A stretch of DNA of 64,000 nucleotides, from the NCBI GenBank assembly GCA_026984455.1, contig JALSSC010000031.1, forward strand, positions 1 through 64,000, read 5' to 3'. The notes beneath the pieces are model-generated. The model made no database searches and was not told the DNA's origin. It was given only the letters and a program-made list of their open reading frames with translations. Shown here piece after piece: positions 1 to 10,521 of the stretch; the stretch's first letter is position 1, and each line of letters starts with the position of its first letter. Both the position numbers and the translations under genes were made by a program. Source of the DNA: Chromatiaceae bacterium (GTDB lineage Bacteria > Pseudomonadota > Gammaproteobacteria > Chromatiales > Chromatiaceae).

Positions 1-99
1 GCAAACCGAAAAGCGCCTGTTCGCCTTGCGACGAAAATTCCAGGGAGGGAATGCTTCGAGATCCCTTTCACTTCCAACGGCCCGACCGGGGCGGGACCC

Positions 100-1627
<1,528 letters not shown>

Positions 1628-1631
1628 TCCG

Positions 1632-3359
1632 GTGAGTCTTCCGGTGAAGCGGCGATTGGAGGCCCCCGTTCGGGGGCTTCTGCGTCTGGTCCTCCTGCTG
1701 GCCGGCCTGTCGCTGCTGGTCCGGCCGGGCGCGGCGCGGCAGGCGGCCATCGCCAGCGCCCATCCCCTGGCCACCGCGGCCGGATTCGAGACCCTCGCCG
1801 CCGGCGGCAACCTGTTCGACGCCGCGGTGACGGTGAGCGCCGTCCTGGCCGTGGTCCAGCCCGAGAGTTCGGGCCTCGGCGGGGGCGGCTTCTGGCTGTT
1901 GCGCCGGGCCGATGGCCGGGTGAGCATGATCGATGGGCGTGAGCGCGCGCCCCTGGCCGCCAGCGCCGACATGTATCTGGACGCCGCGGGCCGGCCGATC
2001 CCGCGACGCTCCCTGGACGGTCCCCTGGCCGCGGGCATCCCCGGCGAACCGGCGGCCCTGGCCCTGATCGCCCGGCGCTACGGCCGCCTGCCGCTCGCCC
2101 GCAGCCTGGCCCCGGCCATTCGCCTGGCGCGGGACGGTTTCGTGGTGGATGAGGCCTACCGCCGTTACGCGGGCTTCCGGCGCCGGGCCATCGCGGCCTC
2201 GCCCGGGGCGGCGGCCCAATTCCTCGATCACGGTGAGGTCCCCGCGGCCGGCTGGCGGTTGCGTCAGCCCGACCTCGCCCGCACCCTGGAGCGCCTGGCC
2301 GCCGAGGGGCGTGACGGCTTCTATGCGGGCAAGACCGCGCGCCTGCTGGTGGCCGGGGTGCGGGCCGCGGGCGGCATCTGGACCGGGCGCGATCTCGCGG
2401 AATACCGCGCCGTGGAGCGCGCCCCCATCCGCGTGGATTACGCCGGCCTGCGTGTGTTCAGTGCCGCGCCGCCCTCCTCGGGCGGGGTCGCCCTCGCCGA
2501 GATGCTGCACATGCTGGACCGCTTCGACCTGGACGCCCTCACCGCGGTCCAGCGCAAGCACCTGCTCATCGAGGTGATGCGCCGGGCCTACCGCGACCGG
2601 GCGCGTTTTCTCGGCGATCCCGATCAGGTGGCGATTCCGCTAAAGCGCCTGCTCGATCCCGCCTACGCGAATTCCCTGATCCGGGACCTCAGCTTCGGTG
2701 CCGCCGGACGCAGCCGGCCCCTGCCCCCGGATCCCTCCGGCAAGGGCCTGGATACCACCCACTTCTCCATGGCCGACAGCGAAGGCAACGCCGTGGCCGC
2801 CACCCTGAGCATCAACTACGGTTTCGGTTCGGGTTTCGTGCCCCCGGGCACGGGGGTGTTGCTCAACGACGAGATGGACGATTTCTCAATGCGCCCGGGG
2901 GTGCCGAACGTCTACGGCCTGGTGGGCGGCCGGGCCAACGCCATCGCCCCGGGCCGGCGGATGCTCTCGAGCATGAGCCCCACCCTGGTGGAGACCCCCA
3001 AGGGGCTGGGTGTGCTCGGCACCCCCGGTGGCAGCCGTATCATCACCATGGTGCTCTTGGGTATCCTCGACATCGCGGCCGGCGAAGGCCCGGACCACTG
3101 GGTCCGAAGGCGGCGCTTCCATCATCAGTATCTGCCCGACGAGGTGCAGTACGAGCCGGGGGCCTTCAGCGCGCAGGAGCTGCGGGGGCTGCGCCTCCTC
3201 GGGCATCGTCTGAGGCCCCTGGATGACACCTACGGCGACATGCAGGCGGTGTGGCGTGCCAAAGGGGGCCACCTGGAGGCGGCCAGCGATCCCCGCGGTT
3301 CGGGGGCGGCGCAGGTGAAGACGATCCGGGTATCCACGTCGCCCTCGGACGGGCCGTGA
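1632..3359 (+). CDS. ggt: Gamma-glutamyltranspeptidase (glutathione hydrolase)
   Basis: The enzyme removes the gamma-glutamyl group of glutathione in the periplasm and is made as a precursor that cleaves itself into two subunits. I place the start at GTG 1632, after the ferredoxin stop, because that gives a basic stretch followed by a hydrophobic signal peptide; an ATG at 1578 in the same frame would overlap the ferredoxin. The product has about 575 residues. The autocleavage site is the DTTHFS motif near residue 377, whose threonine becomes the nucleophile. The downstream LLNDEMDDFS, LSSMSPT and GTPGGSRII motifs line the glutamate pocket in characterised GGTs. A second in-frame GTG at 1644 is also possible. 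Confidence 0.92.
   Translation: MSLPVKRRLEAPVRGLLRLVLLLAGLSLLVRPGAARQAAIASAHPLATAAGFETLAAGGNLFDAAVTVSAVLAVVQPESSGLGGGGFWLLRRADGRVSMIDGRERAPLAASADMYLDAAGRPIPRRSLDGPLAAGIPGEPAALALIARRYGRLPLARSLAPAIRLARDGFVVDEAYRRYAGFRRRAIAASPGAAAQFLDHGEVPAAGWRLRQPDLARTLERLAAEGRDGFYAGKTARLLVAGVRAAGGIWTGRDLAEYRAVERAPIRVDYAGLRVFSAAPPSSGGVALAEMLHMLDRFDLDALTAVQRKHLLIEVMRRAYRDRARFLGDPDQVAIPLKRLLDPAYANSLIRDLSFGAAGRSRPLPPDPSGKGLDTTHFSMADSEGNAVAATLSINYGFGSGFVPPGTGVLLNDEMDDFSMRPGVPNVYGLVGGRANAIAPGRRMLSSMSPTLVETPKGLGVLGTPGGSRIITMVLLGILDIAAGEGPDHWVRRRRFHHQYLPDEVQYEPGAFSAQELRGLRLLGHRLRPLDDTYGDMQAVWRAKGGHLEAASDPRGSGAAQVKTIRVSTSPSDGP
1662..1677 (+). terminator. Hairpin resembling a terminator after the ferredoxin gene
   Basis: A GC-only stem (GCCCCC, loop GTTC, GGGGGC) is followed by TTCT. 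It lies 34 bases after the ferredoxin stop codon but inside the signal-peptide codons of the ggt reading frame. It could end ferredoxin transcripts or simply be GC-rich coding sequence. The T-run is short, so confidence is low. Confidence 0.35.
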
Positions 3360-3437
3360 TCCTTCCCCCTGGGGGCAAGAGGAGCGCAAAGGGCGGTCTG
3401 CACGATGAATCATTCCATAGCGGGAGGTAAGCACCCC

Positions 3438-4298
3438 ATGTCACGCATCTTCGTCTTCATGTTGACCCTGGTGGTGGGGCTCGGCCTCATCGTCGATCAA
3501 GCGGAGGCGCGGCGCTTCGGGGCCGGCAAGTCTCTGGGCCGGAGCTACTCCTTTTCGCACCGCAGGCCGGCCCGCCGGCCCTTCACCGCCCCTCGTCACG
3601 CCCAGGGCGCCCGTCCGGCCGGCGCCGTGCCGCGTTCCGGCCTGTCGCGCTGGCTGGGGCCCTTGGCGGGGCTGGCCGCGGGCGGCCTCCTGGCCTCGCT
3701 GTTCTTCGGCGACCATTTTCAGGGTATCCAGTTCATGGACATCCTGCTGTTCGGTGGTCTCGCCTTCGGTGCCTTCCTCCTGTTCCGGGCCATGCGCCGC
3801 AAGACCGCCGGCCCGGTGGCCGCGGGCGCGGGTGGCGGGCCCCCCGCCTTCCCCTCTGCACCGCCCCTGCCCATGGGCGGGGGAGGGGCCGTGGGCAGCG
3901 AGGGCCCGGCGGGTCTCGGCGAGGCGCCGGCCTGGTTCGATGCCAACGCCTTTCTCTCCGGTGCCAAGCGGCATTTCGTGGCCTTGCAGGCGGCCTGGGA
4001 CCGGGGTGATCTCGATGAGATCCGCACCTACGTCACCCCTGAACTCTACCAGGAGCTGGCGCGGGAACGCGCGGCCCTGGGCGGCCCCCAGCAGACCGAG
4101 GTGCTGACCTTGGATGCGGAATTGGTGGGCCTGGAGCGCGAAGGTGACCAGGTGGTGGCAACCATCCTGTTCAAGGGCCTGATCCGCGAACAGGCGGGAG
4201 CGGAAGCGGGCGAGGTGAACGAGGCGTGGCACGTGGTCCATCCCTGGGACCGGCCCGAGGGTGACTGGCTCATCGCCGGAATCCAGCCCCTGAATTGA
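3438..4298 (+). CDS. Tim44-like domain membrane protein
   Basis: This protein of about 286 residues starts at ATG 3438, preceded by a good ribosome site (GGGAGGTAA). An upstream in-frame ATG at 3405 is less likely. It has an N-terminal signal or anchor segment. Next comes a basic, arginine-rich and proline-rich linker, then two hydrophobic segments (about residues 75-90 and 95-115). A glycine/proline-rich spacer leads to a C-terminal Tim44-like domain of about 120 residues (AFLSGAKRHFVALQAAWDRGDLDEI and onward, in two parts). Bacterial members are inner-membrane proteins of unknown function. It lies nine bases before the PqiA-like operon, so it may be cotranscribed with it. Confidence 0.8.
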   Translation: MSRIFVFMLTLVVGLGLIVDQAEARRFGAGKSLGRSYSFSHRRPARRPFTAPRHAQGARPAGAVPRSGLSRWLGPLAGLAAGGLLASLFFGDHFQGIQFMDILLFGGLAFGAFLLFRAMRRKTAGPVAAGAGGGPPAFPSAPPLPMGGGGAVGSEGPAGLGEAPAWFDANAFLSGAKRHFVALQAAWDRGDLDEIRTYVTPELYQELARERAALGGPQQTEVLTLDAELVGLEREGDQVVATILFKGLIREQAGAEAGEVNEAWHVVHPWDRPEGDWLIAGIQPLN

Positions 4299-4307
4299 GG
4301 TACTGCG

Positions 4308-4919
4308 GTGGCTACCGAAACGGGCCTGCTGCTGTGTCCCGAGTGTGACAGCCTGCAACGCCGGCGTAACGGCCCGGGTGGCCTCTTGTGGCGCTGTCAT
4401 TGTTGCGGCGCCCCCCTGGGGTCGGTTCCCCGCTGGGGCCTGGAGCTGCCCCTGGCCTTGGAGAGCGGGGCCCTGATCCTGTTCCTGATCGCCAACGTCT
4501 ATCCCCTGCTGAGGCTGCACATGGCGGGCATCGAGCGGGAGGTGAGCTTCCTCGGTGCCGTCCTCGCCCTGTGGGATTCGGGCGATGGGCTTCTGGCGGG
4601 GGTGGTCCTCCTGGCCAGCGTGGTGGTGCCGGGCTGGGTGATCCTGAGCCACCTCTATCTCTTGTTGGCGGCCTGGCGCGGTTGGCGCCTGCCCTTCGCC
4701 CGCGCACTGCTGCGTCTGGTGTCCCACCTGCGTCCCTGGGGCATGCTGGACGTCTTCATGCTCGGTATCCTGGTATCCCTGGTGAAGCTGGGGGCAATGG
4801 CCGAGGTGGAGATCGGTACCGGTCTGCTCGCCTTCGCCCCGCTGATCCTGTTCACCGCCGGCGCCACCGCGACCCTGGAACCGGAACTCCTGTGGCGGCG
4901 CCTGGGTGCCGAGCCATGA
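4308..4919 (+). CDS. pqiA: PqiA-like inner-membrane protein, N-terminal half as a separate gene
   Basis: This 203-residue protein is one PqiA domain. A zinc-ribbon-like CPECD...CHCCG segment starts it, followed by four predicted transmembrane helices. E. coli PqiA and YebS are single polypeptides of about 420 residues made of two such units; here each unit is its own gene. PqiA is the inner-membrane partner of PqiB in lipid transport between the two membranes. The start is GTG 4308 with TGAGG upstream. The stop overlaps the ATG of the second PqiA unit in an ATGA arrangement, so the two halves are translationally coupled. Confidence 0.85.
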   Translation: MATETGLLLCPECDSLQRRRNGPGGLLWRCHCCGAPLGSVPRWGLELPLALESGALILFLIANVYPLLRLHMAGIEREVSFLGAVLALWDSGDGLLAGVVLLASVVVPGWVILSHLYLLLAAWRGWRLPFARALLRLVSHLRPWGMLDVFMLGILVSLVKLGAMAEVEIGTGLLAFAPLILFTAGATATLEPELLWRRLGAEP

Positions 4920-5530
4920 CCTGCCGCGGACCACGCGGGATCGAACTGGGCCTGAGCCACTGCCATCTGTGTGGGCTGACCCTGCGTGGCGAGGGCCTGT
5001 GTCCGCGTTGCGGCGAGGCGGTACACCTGCGGGTGCCGGGCAGCCTGCAACGCACCTGGGCGCTGCTGATCGCCGCCATGCTCCTGTACGTCCCCGCCAA
5101 CGCCTTCCCCATCATGCACACCTCGGCCCTGGGCGACGACCGCGCCGACACCATCCTCGAGGGCGTGGTGTATTTCCTGACCGAGGGGGAATGGGCCATC
5201 GCCCTGGTGATCTTCGTCGCCAGCGTCCTGGTCCCTCTGCTCAAGATGCTGGCCCTGCTCTACCTCCTGACGAGCGTGCGCCGGCGCAGCCCGGTCCGGC
5301 CGCGCGAGCGCACCCGGATCTATCGTCTGACCGAGGTGATCGGCCGCTGGTCCATGGTGGACGTGTTCGTGGTGGCCCTGATGGTGGCCCTGGTGCATCT
5401 GGGACAGATCGCCCGGATCACCCCGGGTCCGGGCGCCCTGGCCTTCGCCGCGGTGGTGATCCTGACCATGCTGGCGGCCTCGGCCTTCGATCCGCGCCTG
5501 ATCTGGGATCACCTGGAGCCACGCCGGTGA
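4916..5530 (+). CDS. pqiA: PqiA-like inner-membrane protein, C-terminal half as a separate gene
   Basis: This is the second 204-residue PqiA unit. It has its own zinc-ribbon-like cysteines (CHLCG and CPRCG near residues 16-32). The helices include the LYVPANAFPIMH motif, typical of PqiA domains, and the GRWSMVDVFVVAL segment. The first unit carries the equivalent WGMLDVFMLGILV segment. With the preceding gene it should rebuild a full-length PqiA, probably as a heterodimer. The ATG at 4916 overlaps the preceding stop, and its own stop overlaps the GTG start of pqiB. Confidence 0.85.
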   Translation: MTCRGPRGIELGLSHCHLCGLTLRGEGLCPRCGEAVHLRVPGSLQRTWALLIAAMLLYVPANAFPIMHTSALGDDRADTILEGVVYFLTEGEWAIALVIFVASVLVPLLKMLALLYLLTSVRRRSPVRPRERTRIYRLTEVIGRWSMVDVFVVALMVALVHLGQIARITPGPGALAFAAVVILTMLAASAFDPRLIWDHLEPRR

Positions 5531-7233
5531 GCCCCGACCTGGAGGCCCTGCCGGCGGCCAAGGCGACCCGGGAGCGGCGGGGGATCGCCCTGGTCTGGGT
5601 CATCCCCCTGGTGGCCCTGGCCATCGGCGTCTGGTTGGTGGTGGAGAACCTGGTGGAACGGGGCCCCGCCGTGAGCATCCTCCTCGACCGGGCCGAGGGC
5701 ATCGAACCGGGCAAGACCCGGATCCGCTTTCGGGACGTGACCGTGGGCAAGGTGGAGACGGTGCAGTTCACCCGTGACCTGAAACGGGTTCGGGTGGGCG
5801 CCCGCCTGGACAAGGCCTTTGCCGGGCGGCTGACCACGTCCACCCGCTTCTGGGTGGTCCGCCCACGTCTCGAGGGCGCCCGGGTGAGCGGCCTCGATAC
5901 CCTCCTCGGGGGCGCCTATATCGCCATGGATCTGGGGGCCACCGGAGGCGACGCCCGTCACGAGTTCAGGGCCCTGGACGAGCCTCCAGGCATCCTCTCG
6001 GACACGCCCGGCGCCCTGTACACCCTGGATGCCGAGCGCCTCGGTTCCCTGGACGTGGGCTCGCCGGTGTACTTCCGCGGTATCCAGGTGGGCGAGGTGA
6101 CGGCCTATCGCTTGCGTGGGGACGCCTCCGCGGTGGAGATCGACGTCTTCATCCATGCCCCCCACGCGCGGGCCGTGAAACGGGCCAGCCATTTCTGGGA
6201 CGTCTCGGGAGTGGCGGTGACCCTCGACGACCGGGGTATCGACCTGCGCCTGGCATCGGTGTCGGCCCTGCTTTCGGGGGGGGTGGCCTTCGACAGCCCG
6301 GCGGACGCCCCCACGGCGGAGGCTGGACGCCATTTCCACCTGTTCCCGGACCATGCCAAGAGTCAAGAGCAACCCATCCGGGTCGGCCAACCCTATGTGC
6401 TCTACTTCCAGGGCAGCCTGCGCGGCCTCGAACCGGGGGCCGCCGTGGAGTATCAGGGGATTCGGGTGGGCACGGTGCGTGAAGTGGGCTTCGAGTCGAG
6501 TTTCGACAAGCGCCGGGTGCGGGCGGTCACGGTGATCGAGATCGAGCCCGAGCGGGTGGCCCCGAAGAACCGCGAGATGCCCCGGGAGGAACAGCTCCGG
6601 CGTACCCGGATCGTGATGGAGGAACTCGTGCGCAAGGGCCTGCGCGCCCAGCTCAAGACCGGCAACCTCCTCACCGGCAAGTTGTTCGTGGATCTGGCCT
6701 TTTTCCCGGAGGCCCCGGCGGCGGAGGTGGTCCACGAGGGCGGGCGGCTCATCCTGCCCACGGTGCCGGCCACCCTGGAGAATCTCAGCCGCGGCCTGAC
6801 CCGTTTCATCGCCCGTATCGACCACCTGCCCTTGGAGTCCATGGGCACCCATCTGGAGGGTGCCCTGGCCGGTGCGGACCGCCTCGTCAATGCCCCCGAA
6901 CTGCGAGGTTCCATCCAGGGGCTGGAGGTCCTGGTGCGCCGTGGAGAGCGCCTGCTCCACGACCTGGACCCCGAACTGGTCACCCTGGCCCGTACCCTGA
7001 CCCGGACTGGGCGGGACGCCCATGCTCTCATCACCGGGATGCGCGAGACCGTGGACCAGTTCACTGCGGCGGGGGTCGAGGTGAATCGTCTGCTGAAGGG
7101 GAAGGGGCCTGTGGGACGGGTGGTGCGGCGGATGTTGGGGGAGCTGGCGGCCACGGCGCATTCCCTGAAGTTGATGCTGGATTATCTGGAGCGCCACCCC
7201 GAGGCCCTCATCAAGGGCAAGACCCGTTACTGA
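5527..7233 (+). CDS. pqiB: PqiB, intermembrane MCE-domain transport protein
   Basis: PqiB spans the periplasm as a hexameric tube that shuttles lipids between the inner and outer membranes. The start is GTG 5527, overlapping the preceding stop by four bases. The product has about 568 residues. One transmembrane helix (residues about 19-40) is followed by three MCE domains, beginning near residues 46 (AVSILLDRAEGIEPGKTR), 160 (ALYTLDAERLGSLDVGSP) and 290 (PYVLYFQGSLRGLEPGAA). A long C-terminal helical region follows, as expected for the needle of PqiB. Domain number and length match E. coli PqiB. Confidence 0.93.
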   Translation: MSPDLEALPAAKATRERRGIALVWVIPLVALAIGVWLVVENLVERGPAVSILLDRAEGIEPGKTRIRFRDVTVGKVETVQFTRDLKRVRVGARLDKAFAGRLTTSTRFWVVRPRLEGARVSGLDTLLGGAYIAMDLGATGGDARHEFRALDEPPGILSDTPGALYTLDAERLGSLDVGSPVYFRGIQVGEVTAYRLRGDASAVEIDVFIHAPHARAVKRASHFWDVSGVAVTLDDRGIDLRLASVSALLSGGVAFDSPADAPTAEAGRHFHLFPDHAKSQEQPIRVGQPYVLYFQGSLRGLEPGAAVEYQGIRVGTVREVGFESSFDKRRVRAVTVIEIEPERVAPKNREMPREEQLRRTRIVMEELVRKGLRAQLKTGNLLTGKLFVDLAFFPEAPAAEVVHEGGRLILPTVPATLENLSRGLTRFIARIDHLPLESMGTHLEGALAGADRLVNAPELRGSIQGLEVLVRRGERLLHDLDPELVTLARTLTRTGRDAHALITGMRETVDQFTAAGVEVNRLLKGKGPVGRVVRRMLGELAATAHSLKLMLDYLERHPEALIKGKTRY

Positions 7234-7248
7234 CCCGGAGATTTTCCA

Positions 7249-7866
7249 ATGCGTCTCCTCCTGTTATGGACTGGGCTCGGCCTGCTGTTGGCCGGATGTG
7301 CCGGCACCTCGCCCAATCCCGACTTCTATACCCTGACTCCCGTAGTGGGGATGTCGCCCCCACCGGCCCTGGAGCCCCGGCCGGAGTTGCGTCTGGGCAT
7401 CGGGCCGGTGGTCCTGCCCGAGGTCCTGCGGCGCCCCCAGTTGGTGGTGCGTTCAGGAACACACCGTTTGCATTACGATGAGTTCAGCCGCTGGGGCGCC
7501 GATCCCGGGGCCGAGATCGAACGCCTCCTGGTGTTCAGGCTCATGGAGGCGCTGGGGACCGCCCAGGTCTATCCCCACCCCTGGCCCGACGCCCGCCGGC
7601 TCGACTATCGGGTGCGGGTCGAGGTCCTGGACCTGGACAGCGATATGCAGGGGGTGTTGCGCCTGCGGGGGCATTGGGTCCTGCTCGGGCCCAGGGGCGA
7701 CCAGGAACTGGAGATCCATCCCATCGATCTGCGCGAACCCCTGGGGGATGCGAGTGACCCTCAGAACCTGGTGGAGGCCCAGGGGCGCCTGTTCGCGCGT
7801 CTGGCGGACGGGATCGCCCGGCGGATTGCGGAACGGTCGGGCGCTCAGGGTTTTCCCCAGGGTTGA
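7249..7866 (+). CDS. pqiC: PqiC-like outer-membrane lipoprotein
   Basis: This 205-residue protein has a lipoprotein signal with lipobox LLAGC, the lipidated cysteine being residue 17. The mature part belongs to the ABC-type transport auxiliary lipoprotein family (PqiC/YmbA, formerly DUF330). It has the FYTL motif after the lipobox and a VVLPEVLRRPQLV-type core. PqiC is thought to dock PqiB at the outer membrane. The gene lies 15 bases after pqiB and completes a pqiA-A-B-C set. Confidence 0.9.
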   Translation: MRLLLLWTGLGLLLAGCAGTSPNPDFYTLTPVVGMSPPPALEPRPELRLGIGPVVLPEVLRRPQLVVRSGTHRLHYDEFSRWGADPGAEIERLLVFRLMEALGTAQVYPHPWPDARRLDYRVRVEVLDLDSDMQGVLRLRGHWVLLGPRGDQELEIHPIDLREPLGDASDPQNLVEAQGRLFARLADGIARRIAERSGAQGFPQG

Positions 7867-7968
7867 TCTTTGCCCGGCTTGGGTGCAACCTCCCCGCGTC
7901 CGTGGTCCCACGGGCAGGATTACAACTATTACGATATGTATCGACACTCCAAAGAGGTAACCCAGGGG

Positions 7969-8595
7969 ATGAAAAGCATCACGAAGTTCATGTGGCTGAT
8001 TCCGCTCTCGATGGTCGCCGCCCAGGCGGGCGCCGTGCCCGGCATGCCCGGGCCCGGCTGGTATGGCAATCCTCCGGCAGCGGTGGCGAGGGTCCGTCCT
8101 CAGGCAGGTCCGGAGGCCGTGGTCCAGGCCGGTCTGGAGCATCTGATCGATTTCATGGATCGCAAGCCCCGGCCCACCAAGATGGATCTGGCGGCCTACC
8201 TGAAAGAAAAGGTGGCCCCGGGATTCGATTTTCACTATATGGCCCGCGCCGCCCTCGGGCGCGCCTTCGCCGCCCTCTCCCGGGAACAACGCCAGGCCCT
8301 GGTGCATCGCATCGAGCAGGATTTCCTGGGGGCCATGGCGCGCCACCTGGCCGAATTCGATGGCCAACGGGTGCGCTATTTCCGGCCGCGGATGCGGGGT
8401 CCCAACCGCGCCCGGGTGACCATCGGCATCGCCCGCGCAGGCAGGTATCCCGCCCGTCTGGATTTCTACATGTACCGGGGGCGTGGCGGCTGGAAGGTCT
8501 ACGATGTGGCCGCAAACGGCCAGAGCGCGGTGTCCCATTATCGCCGTAGACTGGCCTCGCGCGCCTTCGCTCAGCCCGTCGCCTGGCGCCGCTGA
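7969..8595 (+). CDS. MlaC/Ttg2D-like periplasmic lipid-binding protein
   Basis: I place the start at ATG 7969 because AAAGAGGTAA lies just upstream and the start gives a signal peptide ending near AQAGA; the frame is open from 7870. The roughly 208-residue product has the MlaC/toluene-tolerance signature. That comprises the DFHYMARAALGR motif near residue 80, then EQRQALVHRIEQDFLGAM, and a C-terminal WKVYDVAANGQSAVSHYR block. MlaC proteins carry single phospholipids across the periplasm. Its position after pqiABC suggests a combined Pqi-plus-carrier pathway, which is an inference. No MlaD-MlaE-MlaF set is present in the window. Confidence 0.82.
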   Translation: MKSITKFMWLIPLSMVAAQAGAVPGMPGPGWYGNPPAAVARVRPQAGPEAVVQAGLEHLIDFMDRKPRPTKMDLAAYLKEKVAPGFDFHYMARAALGRAFAALSREQRQALVHRIEQDFLGAMARHLAEFDGQRVRYFRPRMRGPNRARVTIGIARAGRYPARLDFYMYRGRGGWKVYDVAANGQSAVSHYRRRLASRAFAQPVAWRR

Positions 8596-8943
8596 TCTCT
8601 CAGGGAGCGATTGGCAGGCCGTCGGAAAACGAGGTTATGCGATGGGCTGCTTGCGGTACATGGATGTGCCGCCCTGGTCTTCGGCTTTGAGCCGTTGAAA
8701 ATGAAGGAATCGTGAAAATCGTATTTTCGGTTCCGCGGGCGCGGGCCGCCAGATAGACGCAATAGGCGGGTTGGCTACCCGTCGCACAGGGGTTTCGGCA
8801 ACGACGGCCGCTCCTCGTACCCCCGGCCGTTGCTTCGAAACCTCGCCATCGTCCCCGCCACGATTCCGTTTCGCACTTTTCTCGGGGTTCAGTTCGACAC
8901 GTTCGTGCCGCTAGCCTTTCAGGTGAACAGGCTGTGAGCGTCG
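8596..8943. other. 348-base intergenic region with hairpins
   Basis: No gene is apparent. The stretch holds two small inverted repeats upstream of the cNMP-binding protein gene: CGGGT-TGGCT-ACCCG at 8767-8781 and ACGGCCG...CGGCCGT at 8804-8830. These could form a structured leader or a terminator for the upstream operon. I do not recognise a known riboswitch class and see no strong promoter hexamers. Confidence 0.5.
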
Positions 8944-10521
8944 ATGAAACCTCTACCCGAACCAGCGCGTACCCCGGATCAGCCGCCAGGCGGCGCGATC
9001 GAAGAGCGGATCAGGCATCTGGTCCCTCTCAATGCCCTGGCCGACGATCTTTTCCAACGTTTGCTGCCCGAGATCCACTTCGCGAACGCGGCCCGGGGTG
9101 AATACCTCTTCAAAGAAGGGGACAAGGATCACGAGAACCTGTACCTGCTCGCGGGACGAGTAGTGTTGTTCTCCGGGGACCGGCAGGTGGATCAGGTGGT
9201 GGCCGGTTCAAGCATCGCGCGGTTTCCGCTCGCCCACCAGTGGCCACGGCGCTATTCCGCCCGGGCCGCGGATGGGGTGCAGTATATCCGTGTGGACAGT
9301 CGTCTGCTCAGCGACCTTCTGGTACGTACCCAGGAACAGAGTTACCGGGTCTCGGATCTGGAGGCGGAGGGGAGCGGCGACTGGATGAGTCAGGTGTTGA
9401 GGTCACGCCTGTTCGAGCAGATTCCACCCGCCAACATCCAGAATGTGTTGCGCCGCATGGAAGAACAGCAGGTGGGCAAGGGAGAGGTGGTGATCCGTCA
9501 GGGCGACCAAGGTGAGCACTACTTCGTGATGGTGCGTGGCCGGGCGGTGGTCACCCGGTCCAAAGGCGACGGAGTGGAGGTCTTGGCCCACCTGGATGTG
9601 GGCGACGGCTTCGGTGAAGACGCGCTGATCTCGGGGCGCCCATGTAGTGCGGCGGTCACCATGACGGAACGGGGTATATTGGCACGCCTGGGGCGTGATG
9701 ATTTCCTGGATTTGGTGCATCGCCCCCTGTCGCGTTCGCTGAATTTGGAGGCCGGAATCGCCCGGGCAGAGGAGGGGGCGGTCTGGCTGGACGTGCGGCC
9801 GGTCGAGGCCTTTGCCGGGAGTCATCTGCCCGGGGCGATCCATATTCCCATGGAGTCGCTGAGGGCACGCATCCCGGACCTCGATGGGCAGAGGGAATAC
9901 CTGGTGGGCGCGGATGATACGGGTGAGGCGGCGGCGGCTGCCTTTGTCCTTGTGGAGCACGGTCTTCAGGCCTGGGCATTGGATCACAGCCTGAAAGACG
10001 CGCTGGATACCATGCTCGCGCCCAGTGATGAGTCAGGGGATAGAATAGAGGGCGAATCGCCCGAAGCCCTGCAGGAGGCGCAGGAGAGGCCCTTGGGGTC
10101 CGAGACGAGGGCGGAGGGTCAGGATCCCGCTTCCGATCCGGCCCGGGAGATAGAGCGACTGCGCGCCGAGATCACACGCCGCGAGCGGGATCTGGACGAG
10201 TTACGAGGGCGTTTGGCGGAACGTGAGGCCGATGCGGAGGCATTGAGACAGCGTGGCGAACAGCTGGAGCAGCGGGTGGCGGAATTGAAGGCGGCTCTCG
10301 ACGAATCCGAACAGATTCTGCAAGAGGCCTCCGCCGAGGAGTCCGCCCAACAATGGGAACGTATGCGCCTGCAGGCACGTATCGAGCAGCTGGAGCAGGC
10401 CCTGTCGGAGCAGAAGTCCGTCAATGCAGTGCTGGAGGAGGAGAATGCCGAGATCCTGCGCCGAATCGAGGCGTTGCAACAGCGGATGGAGCCTCAGGCC
10501 GTAGAGGGCTGTCATCATTGA
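8944..10521 (+). CDS. Double cyclic-nucleotide-binding, rhodanese-like and coiled-coil protein
   Basis: This 525-residue protein lacks an obvious signal peptide and is probably cytoplasmic. A first cNMP-binding-like domain covers about residues 25-125 and is degenerate. A second cNMP-binding domain (about 150-262) keeps a phosphate-cassette-like FGEDALISGRPCSAAV. A rhodanese-like segment (about 275-350, LDVRPVEAFAGSHLPGAIHIP) follows. The rhodanese active-site loop reads YLVGADDTGEA, with no catalytic cysteine, so sulfurtransferase activity is unlikely. Residues 395-515 form a long heptad-rich coiled coil. The same domain order occurs in uncharacterised proteobacterial proteins; the role is unknown but suggests a second-messenger-responsive scaffold. 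The next gene also encodes a coiled-coil protein. Confidence 0.82.
   Translation: MKPLPEPARTPDQPPGGAIEERIRHLVPLNALADDLFQRLLPEIHFANAARGEYLFKEGDKDHENLYLLAGRVVLFSGDRQVDQVVAGSSIARFPLAHQWPRRYSARAADGVQYIRVDSRLLSDLLVRTQEQSYRVSDLEAEGSGDWMSQVLRSRLFEQIPPANIQNVLRRMEEQQVGKGEVVIRQGDQGEHYFVMVRGRAVVTRSKGDGVEVLAHLDVGDGFGEDALISGRPCSAAVTMTERGILARLGRDDFLDLVHRPLSRSLNLEAGIARAEEGAVWLDVRPVEAFAGSHLPGAIHIPMESLRARIPDLDGQREYLVGADDTGEAAAAAFVLVEHGLQAWALDHSLKDALDTMLAPSDESGDRIEGESPEALQEAQERPLGSETRAEGQDPASDPAREIERLRAEITRRERDLDELRGRLAEREADAEALRQRGEQLEQRVAELKAALDESEQILQEASAEESAQQWERMRLQARIEQLEQALSEQKSVNAVLEEENAEILRRIEALQQRMEPQAVEGCHH

Noticed and set aside
9770-9990. Functional rhodanese sulfurtransferase domain
   Set aside because: The active-site loop has no cysteine (YLVGADDTGEA).
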